A stretch of DNA of 64,000 nucleotides from Pseudomonadota bacterium (lineage in GTDB: Bacteria > Pseudomonadota > Gammaproteobacteria > Steroidobacterales > Steroidobacteraceae), in contig JADJBE010000003.1 of NCBI GenBank assembly GCA_016703895.1, positions 291,077-355,076 of the forward strand, given 5' to 3'. This document shows, in pieces, positions 25,987-34,936 of the stretch (position 1 is its first letter; the number at the start of each line of letters is the position of its first letter). Made by a program: the position numbers and the translations under genes. The notes under the pieces were generated by a model. It was given only the letters and a program-made list of their open reading frames with translations. It had not been told where the DNA came from and searched no databases.

Positions 25987-26023
25987 CTTCACGTAATTTA
26001 CGTGAAGATGGAGTCATGGTCAA
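25987..26023 (-). promoter_or_regulatory. Predicted vapBC promoter with perfect ten-base-arm palindrome
   Basis: Read on the minus strand, TTGACC (26018-26023) and TAAATT (25995-26000) are 17 bases apart. CTTCACGTAA (25987-25996) and TTACGTGAAG (25998-26007) form a perfect inverted repeat with one central base, spanning the second promoter box. This is a textbook site for an RHH autorepressor, 24 bases from the antitoxin start. Confidence 0.7.
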
Positions 26024-26139
26024 TCGCGAGCGCATCGGCCAGATTGTCACTTAGGCCGCTCGAGGAACCGTCGCCCAAATTCGGTGTAAAGTCGTGGAAA
26101 TGGCGCTCCGCTACCGATAGACCACGCAGGGACATCGCG

Positions 26140-26742
26140 ATGCCAGCAACTCCACTGCCGCAGCCAGTCGCGCTGCGCATCGAGCTACAAGACGTGGCGC
26201 CGCTGGTGTGGCGGCGCGTCGTGGTTTCCAATCAATGGACGCTCGCAAGTCTGCACCGCTACCTACAGTGGGTCATGGGCTGGACCGACACACACGTGCA
26301 TGAGTTTCAGGTCGGCGAGGGCATGGTGGCGCCGGACTGGTGGATCAAAGAAGTCGGCAAAGACTCGGATGCGGGCGAGTATCGCGACGAGCGACGGGTC
26401 TCGGTCGCGGCCGTCGCCACGTTGTTAGGCATGCGTGGCGAGTTTGAGTATCGCTACGACATGGGCGACGATTGGCGGCACCGCATCGTGATTGAATCGC
26501 TGCCGGCCAGTGTGATCGATGACGCGCCGCTACCGATTTGCATGGCAGGCGAGAATGCTTGCCCGCCTGAGGATGTCGGCGGGCCGCATGGCTACGCTTC
26601 GTTCCTCAAGATCATTGGCAACCGTCGGCACAAGCAGCACGTGGACATGGTGCGTTGGATCGGGGGTGTGTTCGATCCCAAGGGGTTTGACCTGAACCGG
26701 ATCAATCGTGACTGGAAGGGCGCGAAGGCGCGCAGGAGCTGA
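26140..26742 (+). CDS. pRiA4b ORF-3-like protein
   Basis: A 200-residue protein with the full PF07929-type pattern: ALRIELQDVAPLVWRRVVVSNQWTLASLHRYLQWVMGWTDTHVHEFQVG, then FEYRYDMGDDWRHRIVIE and ACPPEDVGGPHGY. The family was named from a plasmid gene and is found next to mobile elements and toxin genes; its function is unknown. I chose ATG 26140 with AGGGA eight bases upstream; the frame is open further upstream without homology. Confidence 0.85.
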   Translation: MPATPLPQPVALRIELQDVAPLVWRRVVVSNQWTLASLHRYLQWVMGWTDTHVHEFQVGEGMVAPDWWIKEVGKDSDAGEYRDERRVSVAAVATLLGMRGEFEYRYDMGDDWRHRIVIESLPASVIDDAPLPICMAGENACPPEDVGGPHGYASFLKIIGNRRHKQHVDMVRWIGGVFDPKGFDLNRINRDWKGAKARRS

Positions 26743-26756
26743 CCCGCCAAGGCGAC

Positions 26757-27287
26757 TTAGCGCGGACCCAGGATTTTCAGATTCAGCACCGCCTGGGTTC
26801 CCTGGTCGTACAGTCCGGTGGGTCGTTCGAGCGCGCCAGCTGCTGCATCAAGTGACTCGGCATAGCCGTTGATTTCGCCTAACAATCCAACCAGCAATTT
26901 CTCCCGCTCTTCTGCGTAGCGCTGGGTCGCGTCCAGGCCGCGCTCGGTCAATTGGTAGCCGGCTTCGCGGCGTGAGCCACCAGCCACACGCTTGATGAAT
27001 TCGAACTGCTCGAGCTTCTTGAGCGAATACTGGATGGTCGACACGTCGTTGCGATTCAGAAGCAGCAGCAGCTCGGAGAGATTCTGCGCGCCGCCGCACA
27101 TGCGGATGGAATGCAGCAGAGCGACGTCCTGCCAGCCCAGACTGGTACCACTGACGGCACGATGCAGCAGCACGATCCAGCGTGCAAACGCGCCGGAGGA
27201 GCGCAGGATGGCGAGTTCAGCGCGTGTCAGGGCCGCAGCTTGGTCTGAGAGGGTCATGTAGCGCTCGGATCGTGCCGGGTCGTCCAT
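26757..27287 (-). CDS. Winged-helix regulator, MarR-like, divergent from TonB receptor
   Basis: A 176-residue DNA-binding protein. Residues 55-115 form a winged helix: DVALLHSIRMCGGAQNLSELLLLLNRNDVSTIQYSLKKLEQFEFIKRV, then a wing with AGGSRREAGYQLTERG. The C-terminal helices would dimerise, as in MarR-like proteins. It is divergent from the TonB-dependent receptor, and the space between holds three copies of a GCGCAAAAT-type half-site. A regulator of the uptake and oxidation operon is the likely role. Confidence 0.78.
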   Translation of the reverse strand: MDDPARSERYMTLSDQAAALTRAELAILRSSGAFARWIVLLHRAVSGTSLGWQDVALLHSIRMCGGAQNLSELLLLLNRNDVSTIQYSLKKLEQFEFIKRVAGGSRREAGYQLTERGLDATQRYAEEREKLLVGLLGEINGYAESLDAAAGALERPTGLYDQGTQAVLNLKILGPR

Positions 27288-27345
27288 CAGCGTGCTCCTC
27301 TAAATGGGTCTTGATTGTTCGTGCCGCGGCGGCAAATGTCCAGTC

Positions 27346-27380
27346 GCGCAAAATAGGCGCAAATTAGATGGATTTTGCGC
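27346..27380. promoter_or_regulatory. Three GCGCAAAAT half-sites between regulator and TonB receptor
   Basis: GCGCAAAAT (27346-27354), GCGCAAATT (27357-27365) and the inverted copy ATTTTGCGC (27372-27380) lie between the divergent genes. The outer pair is a perfect nine-base inverted repeat. This is a plausible operator for the adjacent winged-helix protein. Confidence 0.5.
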
Positions 27381-27526
27381 CGCAATTAGCGGTAACAATG
27401 CCATCACCACCTTAGCGGAACCACCGAACAAACAGCTGCAAAGCCCGCCTTGACCGCGGTCGGGTGTAGGCCTAGTTTCACAACTGTGCTCGTCCAGTAG
27501 CACGGTCGCTTTTTTTGAGGGGACAT

Positions 27527-29989
27527 ATGTTGCGAGTCAACGGTCTAATAATTCCTGCTCTCACTGTTGCGCTGGTGGCCGTGCCAACCAGTCTGTTTGC
27601 TCAACAGTCAGATGGTCCGCAGGCGCAAGCGCTCGAAGAAATCGTTGTCACCTCGCGGCGCGACGCCGAGTTGTTGCGCGACGTGCCTGCCTCCGTCTCG
27701 GTACTCACAGCGGAGTCCTTGGAACTCACAGGTGCCGCCAATGCGGAAGACATCACCGCGCTGACACCCGGCGTCACGATCGTGACCGGTACCGCCGAGG
27801 TGGGTGATACACAGGTCAACATCCGCGGTATCAATGGTGCTCGCGACGCCGAGAGCAATGTCGCGCTCGTGGTCGATGGCATCTTGAAGACCAACACGGC
27901 GCAGCTCAACCAGATTCAAGGCGCTTTGGAGCAGGTGGAAGTCCTGAAGGGTCCACAGGGCGCCTACTATGGCCGCAACGCCACGGCGGGTGCGATCGTG
28001 ATGACGACTCGCAAGCCGGGTGACGTGTATGCGTTCGACGGCAGTGTCAACTTCGGTGAGCACCAGAGCTATGGCGGGCAGGCAACGCTGAGCGGCCCGT
28101 TTTCGGATCGCGCGGGGTTTGTCTTGTTTGGCGACTTCCGTGAGACCGATGGGTTCTACAAGAACACCGGGCCCAATCCGATCAGTCAGGGCAGTCAGGT
28201 GGACAACTACCGGGGCTGGAACATCGGCACACGCCTGGTCTTTACGCCCAGCGACGCGACTGAGATCGACTTCAAGGCCCGCTTCGGTAAGATCGATGCG
28301 GCCGCGCTGAGCTTCAATGCCGGTTTTAACTTGCCTGGGTTTGCAGCCGCGCTCGGCAATCCGGACTTCAATCGAGACGTGAACGAACATCCATTCAACT
28401 TCGTCGGCAACATCGTTCCGGACAACCGCCAGGAGACCATGGAAGCCTCGATCCGCTGGACGCAGGAACTGTCGTTTGGCACGTTGACCGCGTGGTATCT
28501 GCATTCGGACGTGGAGCAGGATTGGCTGGCGGACAGCACGGCGGCGTCCTTTTATCGCTTTGAACTTCAGCCCTCTTGTGCGGCTACGCGCACGGGACTG
28601 GTGGCGGCTGGCTACCAACCGCCGTCACCGCAGTTCTTTACCACGGCGCCGTTCACCTCGGTGTTCGGGCCGTTTGGCGCCACCACCTGCGACGGCACGC
28701 AGTACCAGCTGCGCAATCAGCAGGATGACAGCGTGGAAATTCGCCTCGCGTCGGCGAGCGGCGGTCCGTTGAAGTGGTCGATCGGTGCGTATCTGCTGCA
28801 GATCGATCGCCGCAATGCGGTCGCGATCGCTGAAGACACCGGTCAACAAGGTATTCGCCAGGCTTACAACCCGCCGGGCAGCTCGAACCCGACCTCGTTG
28901 TTGTTCGATGACCAATTCAAGACCGACGTGTACGCCGGTTTTGGGTCGATCCAGTACGAGGCGACCGATCAGCTCTCGATGTCGTTGGCGCTGCGCTATG
29001 ACCGTGAGGAACGGGATGTCGAAAGTCGAGTGCCGAACGTACTCGATCCGGCCACCAATACGCCTATTAACCCCGGTTTGCCCGCCAGCGGCACGATTGC
29101 GCCAAAGTCGCGTGTGTACACCCAGCTACAGCCCAAAGTGGCGGTTACTTATAAGCCTGTGCCGGAGTGGTCGCTGTTTGCCAACTGGGGCATTGGCTTC
29201 AAGGCCGGTGGCTTCAACAACCAAGGCAGCAACGCGATAATCGAATCCAACTTCAATGTGCCGCTGGGCGCCAACCTGCTGGTCAAGGACGACTACCGCA
29301 AGGAGACCTCGAGCGCGATCGAGGTCGGCACGAAGGGCAGCGTGCTTGGTGGCCGGTTGGCGCTCGATCTGGCGTTCTACCGCACCGAAGTCGATGATAT
29401 GCAGTTCTTCGAGTTCTACACGGGCGGGTTCGGTTTGCTCCGAACGGTAACCAATATCGACAAGGTCGAGATCCAGGGCGTCGAGCTCGGAGCCCAGTAT
29501 CGAATCGCCGACGGGTGGACCGTGTTTGGTGCCGTGAATTTGACCGACAGCGAGATCAAGGAGAATGCGTCGCGGCCCAATACCGTGGGTAACGAGTCAC
29601 CGTACACGGCTGAATACACCATCAACCTCGGCACGCAAGCCAAGTTCCCGCTGACGGATGCGCTCGGTTTGACTGTCCGCGCCGACTATCGCATCACTGG
29701 GCCGACGTGGTTCCATACCGTGCAGGGGCAGGACATTCGTACCGTGTTCGATCTGGTATTCCCAGGGCTGGGTACCGCTAACTACACACTCACGCAGCGC
29801 GATCGCTTTGATACGCTTGATCTACGCGTCGGCTTGGAAGGCGAGCGTTGGTCGGTCACGGCCTTCGCGCAGAACGCTCTCGATGAGGAATGGATCGCGG
29901 AAGTGATTCCGGCACCGGAGTTCGGCGGTCCCTTCATCGCGCCAGGTTCGCGTCGCACGGTGGGCATCGAAGTCGGCGTCAAGTTCTGA
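27527..29989 (+). CDS. TonB-dependent outer-membrane receptor
   Basis: An 820-residue receptor with signal peptide (MLRVNGLIIPALTVALVAVPTSLFAQ), a TonB-box-like EEIVVTSRRD, a plug domain (VPASVSVLTAESLELTG...NIRGINGARDAESNVALVVDGI...LKGPQGAYYGRNATAGAIVM) and a 22-strand barrel ending SRRTVGIEVGVKF with C-terminal Phe. It belongs to the large receptor group used by degraders to import organic compounds. I chose ATG 27527 behind GAGGGGA. It ends 30 bases before the first molybdenum hydroxylase gene, so the substrate is probably that enzyme's. Confidence 0.93.
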   Translation: MLRVNGLIIPALTVALVAVPTSLFAQQSDGPQAQALEEIVVTSRRDAELLRDVPASVSVLTAESLELTGAANAEDITALTPGVTIVTGTAEVGDTQVNIRGINGARDAESNVALVVDGILKTNTAQLNQIQGALEQVEVLKGPQGAYYGRNATAGAIVMTTRKPGDVYAFDGSVNFGEHQSYGGQATLSGPFSDRAGFVLFGDFRETDGFYKNTGPNPISQGSQVDNYRGWNIGTRLVFTPSDATEIDFKARFGKIDAAALSFNAGFNLPGFAAALGNPDFNRDVNEHPFNFVGNIVPDNRQETMEASIRWTQELSFGTLTAWYLHSDVEQDWLADSTAASFYRFELQPSCAATRTGLVAAGYQPPSPQFFTTAPFTSVFGPFGATTCDGTQYQLRNQQDDSVEIRLASASGGPLKWSIGAYLLQIDRRNAVAIAEDTGQQGIRQAYNPPGSSNPTSLLFDDQFKTDVYAGFGSIQYEATDQLSMSLALRYDREERDVESRVPNVLDPATNTPINPGLPASGTIAPKSRVYTQLQPKVAVTYKPVPEWSLFANWGIGFKAGGFNNQGSNAIIESNFNVPLGANLLVKDDYRKETSSAIEVGTKGSVLGGRLALDLAFYRTEVDDMQFFEFYTGGFGLLRTVTNIDKVEIQGVELGAQYRIADGWTVFGAVNLTDSEIKENASRPNTVGNESPYTAEYTINLGTQAKFPLTDALGLTVRADYRITGPTWFHTVQGQDIRTVFDLVFPGLGTANYTLTQRDRFDTLDLRVGLEGERWSVTAFAQNALDEEWIAEVIPAPEFGGPFIAPGSRRTVGIEVGVKF

Positions 29990-30019
29990 TCAGCACGTCG
30001 CGACAGAGAGGGGTTTGAT

Positions 30020-32271
30020 ATGACTGCGAAATCCAAGCACGCCCAAGGCGGTAGCGACACTGCATATGTCGGCCAAGGCGTGCGTACGTTGGGCGGCGAT
30101 GCGCTGGTGGCGGGTGTGGCGAAGTACACCAGCGATTTTCAGTTCCCAGGGCAACTGCACGCGCACTTTGTGCGCAGTCCGCATGCCGCCGCGCGCATCA
30201 AGCGCGTGGATCTGTCGGGCGCACTGAAGGTGGCGGGCGTGGTGCTGGCGATGGAGGGCAAGGAAGCGGCGGAGCACCTTGATCCCATCCCGCACTACAT
30301 CGATGCGGCGGTGTTTGGTGGCAAAACGGTGCACGTGCGCTGTCTCGCACTCGATCAGGTGTGGCAGTTCGGGCAACCCGTTGCGGTGGTCGTGGCTGAG
30401 GACAAGAAGACGGCACGCTATGCAGCGTCGCGCGTGCAGGTGGAATATGAGCCGACGCCGGCCGTGCTGGAGGCCGAGGACGCGGTGAAGCCCGGTGCAC
30501 CGGTGGTGGTGCCGGGTTGGGCGGACAACAGCATCATGGCACTGCCGTTTGTGAATGGCGATGTGGCCAAAGCCTTCGAGCGCGCGCATCGGGTTGTTAA
30601 AACGACAGTTCGTATCCATCGCTTCTCGACGCAACCGATCGAGACGCGCACGTACAACGCGGTCTGGGATCACGAGACGCACGGCATCACGTTCTATGCG
30701 ACGGCCCAGAACCCGCATCCGCTGCGGCATGTGCTCTCCACGGCGCTGCGCATGCCGGAGAATCTGATTCGGATCGTGGCGCCGGCGATCGGTGGCGCCT
30801 TCGGCATGAAAATGCACGGCCACCCGGAAGAAGCGCTGGTGTGCTTGCTCACCAAGCGCACGGGCCAGCCAGTGAAGTGGGTAGAAGATCGCGAAGAGTG
30901 CCTGCTGATCGGCGCGCGCGAGCAGCTCCACGAAGTGGAACTCGCGGTGCAAAAAGACGGCGAGATCTTAGGGCTGCGCGATCGGGCGCTGGCGAACACT
31001 GGTGCGCCGAGCGCGTGCCCTGGCTGGGGTATGGCGTTTCTGACGGGCCTCACCTTTCCGGGGCCGTATAAGGTCACCGATATCGATGTCCTGATGAACA
31101 TCGTCACCACAAACAAGCCGTCCTGGAACGCCTCACGCGGCTATGGCAAGGAAGCAACGGCGTTGGCGCTGGAGCTGGCGATCGACAACACGGCGCGCGC
31201 CATCGGCGTCGATCCGATCGCGATGCGGCTACGCAACTTCATCGACAAAGACGCGTTTCCGTATAACAGCCCCACGGGTCTGATCTATGACTCGGGAGAC
31301 TACGCGGGGGCGGTGAAGAAGACGCTCGAGGCGCTTGGTTACGACAACTGGAAGAAAAAGCAGCAGCAAGCGCGCGCCGAGGGCAAGTTGCTCGGCATCG
31401 GGCTCGCCTACGAGCTCACACCCGAAGGCGGCGCGATCCCCGGCACGATGGTGGCCGGTTATGACTCCTCCACGGTGCGTGTCGGGCCCGATGGCTCGGT
31501 GATGCTGCTGACGGGCGTTACGACGCCCGGCACCGGCAACCCCACCGGCATGGCGCAGATTGTCGCAGACGAGCTGGGCGTCGAGTTAGAGGGCATTCGT
31601 GTCGTGCAGGGCGACACGACAACATGCCCCTATGGCTTTGGTAACTACTCGGGCCGCAGCACCATTGTCGGCGGCGGTGCCGCGGCGATGGCAGCACGCG
31701 AAGTGCGCGAGAAGATCGTCACGATCGGTGCGGCGCTGCTGGAAGTCGATGTCGCGACAGTCAGCCTCTTGCGCGGCGTGCTGCGTTCGAGTGCGAAGCC
31801 CGATAAGACGCTGAGTCTGAAAGAAGTGGCGTATGCGGCCTATACGCGAGCGTACGATGTGGGGCTGGCGATCACGCCGCCGCTCGAAGCCACGTGTACG
31901 TTCCGCCCCGGGCTCATTCGGCACACGCCAGATGAGAAAGGGCGGATCAATCCTTACCCCAGCTATTCGAATGCGGCCTACGCGGTGGTCTGCGAGGTGG
32001 ACCGCGAGACGGGCCAAAGTGAAACTGCTGCAGTTTGCGGCAGCGCATGACTGCGGCAAGGTGATCAATCCGGTGCTGGTCGAGGGCCAGGCGTGTGGGG
32101 CGATCGCCTTTGGAATCGGCGGCATGCTGAACGAGGAGATCCGCTTCGATGCGCAGGGGCGACAGCTCACAAACACATTCGTGAACTATGTGATGCCGCG
32201 TGCGCACGATGTGCCGGCGATTGCCATGGTTCATCACGACAGCCCAAATCCCGTGACCTACATGGGCCTGG
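30020..32271 (+). pseudogene. Molybdenum hydroxylase large subunit (CoxL/XDH type), broken and 3'-deleted
   Basis: The molybdopterin-cytosine-dinucleotide subunit of a xanthine-dehydrogenase-family enzyme. VRTLGGDALVAGVAKYTSDF opens it, and GGAFGMK is the first cofactor motif. The usual AYRGAG site is SRGYGKEAT here, and the usual GQGHET site is GTGNPTG, so it belongs to a divergent branch. An extra A at 32016-32018 shifts the frame; correcting it restores VKLLQFAAAHDCGKVINPVL. The frame then ends abruptly at NPVTYMGL near 32270, where the next residues should hold the catalytic Glu (GVGEGGT); instead the sequence runs into coxM. As written, no active product is possible. Confidence 0.85.
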
Positions 32272-33120
32272 CCGCGCTCGGCGGCGCAAGCAGTCGAAGT
32301 CTTGGGCAACCTCGGTGCAGGGGCGGTTGTTATTGCCGGTGGGCAGGAACTGATGCCGCACGTGAACTATGGCCGACTAATGCCCACCGTGTATGTGGAT
32401 ATCGGGGCGTTGCCGGAGTTAGTGGGTATCACCGAAAAGGACGGCGAGATCGCCATCGGCGCGCTCACGGTCCATCGCACTCTGCAGCGCGACGCTATTG
32501 TTTGCCGTGCTTTGCCGCTGTTGGCGTATTCAGCCGCGCAAGTCGGCGGTGGTTGGCAGGTGCATAATCGTGGCACCGTGGGCGGTAATCTGGTCGCGAT
32601 GCACCCGCTCTATGACATTGCGCCGGTGTTGTTAGCGCTGCAAGCGGACGTGGAGATCCAGGCACCGGACGGCGTCCGGCGCGCTGCGCTCGGTAAGATC
32701 CTGGCGGAGACGAGTCATGGCTTGGGCACGTCGTCATTGCTGACACGCATTCTGTTGAAGCCGATGACGTCGGACGCGGGTTGGGCGTATGAGAAGCTGA
32801 AGATCACCGCTGGCAGTTACGGCTCGGCCAACGCGGCCGCGGTCGTTTCTCTTAGCGGCAACAAACTCTCGACGCTGCGCGTGGTGATCGGCGCTGTCAG
32901 TGAGCAGCCGCTCGATGCGAGCGAGGCACTGCATGGGCTATTAGGCAAACCGTGGGATGCGGCCGCAGGCGCCAGAGTAGAGAGCCTCTGCAGCGCATTG
33001 CCCAAGACGCTGCTCGACGATCAGCAGGGCGATGCCACTTGGCGTCGTGCCATGGCGGGCGTTGTGGCGCGGCGAGCCGTGCAGGCCGCCGTGGCCAACG
33101 CGCAACGGACTAGCAAGTGA
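32272..33120 (+). pseudogene. Molybdenum hydroxylase FAD subunit (CoxM type), 5'-truncated
   Basis: The readable frame starts in mid-domain at PRSAAQAVEVLGNLGAGAVVIAGGQEL, fused to the end of the coxL remnant. The FAD motifs are present: VIAGGQEL and GTVGGNLVAMHPLYDIAPVLLAL. The C-terminal domain is complete to the TGA at 33120. About 15 N-terminal codons and the start are missing; the first possible start in frame is a TTG at 32302. The [2Fe-2S] subunit gene follows ten bases later. The same deletion that removed the coxL end explains this truncation. Confidence 0.8.
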
Positions 33121-33130
33121 GGCACCGCTA

Positions 33131-33640
33131 ATGGCAACCAATATGGAAGAGATGCTCGAAGACACCGTGCTGCTGCAATGCCGAGTGAACAACAAGCCCT
33201 GCGAACTCGCAATCGCGCCCGGCACGACGCTGCTCGAACTGCTGCGTGAGGAAATGCGGCTGACCGGCACGCACATGGGCTGCATGACTGGTCACTGCGG
33301 TGCCTGCACCGTGCTGATCGACGGCGAAGTGGCGAAGTCCTGCATCACGCTCGCCGCCACGGTTCAACGCAAAACGATCACGACGCTCGAGGGTCTGAAG
33401 GACGCAGACGGCAAGCTAACACCCATCCAGCAGGCATTCTGGGACGAGGCGGGGCTGCAGTGCGCCTTTTGTGCGCCGGGCATGGTGCTCACTGCCACTG
33501 AGCTCTTGAAGAGCAACGCCGAGCCGACCGATGACGAGATCCGCACGGCGATGGCGGGCAATCTATGCCGCTGCACCGGCTACCAGAGCATCGTGCGCGC
33601 AGTGCGAGCGGCGGCGCGTGTGATGAAACAACTGAAATAG
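33131..33640 (+). CDS. Molybdenum hydroxylase [2Fe-2S] subunit (CoxS type)
   Basis: A 169-residue electron-transfer subunit. The plant-type cluster ligands are in GCMTGHCGACTVLIDG; the second cluster ligands in CAFCAPGM and CRCTGY. The order L-M-S on the plus strand suggests one transcript with the TonB receptor. This subunit is intact, unlike its L and M partners, so electron flow to the FAD subunit could only happen if those are repaired. Confidence 0.93.
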   Translation: MATNMEEMLEDTVLLQCRVNNKPCELAIAPGTTLLELLREEMRLTGTHMGCMTGHCGACTVLIDGEVAKSCITLAATVQRKTITTLEGLKDADGKLTPIQQAFWDEAGLQCAFCAPGMVLTATELLKSNAEPTDDEIRTAMAGNLCRCTGYQSIVRAVRAAARVMKQLK

Positions 33641-33662
33641 ACCCGAGGCTGAGTAAAACGGT

Positions 33663-34238
33663 ATGAATGCAGTGATGAATCGGAAGACCGAAGTGCGCGT
33701 GCTCCACGCCAAGCAGGCAACGCCCGCGGCGCTAGCACCCTACGGCACGATCCTCGGCTACCATCCCGACATCAAGCCGATGCCGATCGAGTTCTACGAC
33801 GGCAAGGCGAAGGTGCGGCGGGTCGCCGAGTTCAAGTCCGATGGCGAGACGGAGATGCCGGTCGTTACACTGGATCGCCGCCCGTTGGAAGTGCGCTGGA
33901 TGGAGCGGCACCCCAAGCACACGCAGGTGTTTATCTCGTTAGGCTCGAAGCCATTCGTGGCCGTGTTCGCGCCGCCCAGTGACGCCGAGACGCCGGACAT
34001 CGACAAGGCCGAAGCCTTCCTTTTCGATGGCCAGGCGGGCTTCCTGATGCATATCAATACCTGGCACGAGTTCCCGTTCGCCGTGTTCGACAATACCAAT
34101 CTGCTGGTGATCCTGCGCAAAGAAGCCACCGATGGTCTGGTGGTCGACAACGTGGTGCAGGATGAAGCGGTGAGCGCTGACTTGGTGAAACGCGATCTGC
34201 TAACACGGTTCGGAGTGACGTTCAAAGTCGAGGTCTAG
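33663..34238 (+). CDS. Ureidoglycolate lyase-family protein
   Basis: A 191-residue cupin-like protein. APYGTILGYHPD, then LDRRPLEVRWMERHPKHTQVFISLG and WHEFPFAVFD match the ureidoglycolate lyase (AllA) family, in which the motif ERHPxxTQ.F is diagnostic. AllA splits ureidoglycolate to urea and glyoxylate in purine breakdown. Because it follows a molybdenum hydroxylase, a purine-like link is tempting, but this family includes members of unknown function next to other catabolic genes. Starts at ATG 33663 or 33675. Confidence 0.7.
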   Translation: MNAVMNRKTEVRVLHAKQATPAALAPYGTILGYHPDIKPMPIEFYDGKAKVRRVAEFKSDGETEMPVVTLDRRPLEVRWMERHPKHTQVFISLGSKPFVAVFAPPSDAETPDIDKAEAFLFDGQAGFLMHINTWHEFPFAVFDNTNLLVILRKEATDGLVVDNVVQDEAVSADLVKRDLLTRFGVTFKVEV

Positions 34239-34264
34239 CGCAAAGCGTTTGGGAGAATTGATTC

Positions 34265-34936
34265 GTGTCTATCGAGCCCTATTTTGTCCTGCTCTACCTC
34301 CACATACTGCTGTTTGGCTACTGGCTAGGCGCAGATCTGGGTGTGTTTTTCTGCGACAGTCAGCTCACGCGGCATGATCTCGACATCGAAGAACGCATGC
34401 GCGTACGTCAGATACGCTACAAGGTCGACATGGCCCCGCGTATCAGCATCGTGCTGATGCTGGGCCTGGGCTTCAGCCTGGCTACCTACTACGGCTCGCC
34501 GATCACGGGCGGTTGGTTGCTCCTGGTGTGGCTGGCCTGTGCGGGCTGGCTGGCATCCATCTTTTCCGTGCGGCGCCTCGGCCGCTCGCCGCGCGGTCTG
34601 ACTTGGGCACGCTGGGATCGCCGCATCTGGGCGCTCGTTGGCGCCATCATGTTCGGCCTCGGACTCGTGGTGCTCGGCACCGAATGGATAGCGGTGCCAA
34701 ATTGGCTGGGCTTGAAGATGGCGATCTACGGACTGATTGTCTGGAATGGCATCTGGATCATGCGGTCGGCGGACCATTGGTATCCGCTCATCGAAATGGC
34801 GCGGCGCGGCGGTGATGAGAAACTCCGCGCGGAACCGCTGATGAACCGCACGCGTTTCTGGTGTGGCTTCTCGGCGGGGACGCTGTGGTTCCTGGTACTC
34901 GTCGTGGCTTACATCGGTACTGCCAAACCCTTCTGA
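34265..34936 (+). CDS. Multi-pass membrane protein of unknown function
   Basis: A 223-residue integral membrane protein with about six hydrophobic segments, starting from GTG 34265. Notable residues are His13 in LYLHILLFGYWLGADLGVFF and the acidic ADLG. The loop LTRHDLDIEERMRVRQIRYKVDMAPR is charged, and the last segment is GTLWFLVLVVAYIGT. The histidine placement recalls haem-binding membrane proteins but does not prove it. It is the last gene of the plus-strand operon and overlaps the end of the opposing coxL gene by 28 bases. I do not recognise the family. Confidence 0.6.
   Translation: MSIEPYFVLLYLHILLFGYWLGADLGVFFCDSQLTRHDLDIEERMRVRQIRYKVDMAPRISIVLMLGLGFSLATYYGSPITGGWLLLVWLACAGWLASIFSVRRLGRSPRGLTWARWDRRIWALVGAIMFGLGLVVLGTEWIAVPNWLGLKMAIYGLIVWNGIWIMRSADHWYPLIEMARRGGDEKLRAEPLMNRTRFWCGFSAGTLWFLVLVVAYIGTAKPF

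Noticed and set aside
26140..26742. pRiA4b ORF-3-like gene as evidence of an insertion element
   Set aside because: No transposase, terminal repeats or target duplication near it.
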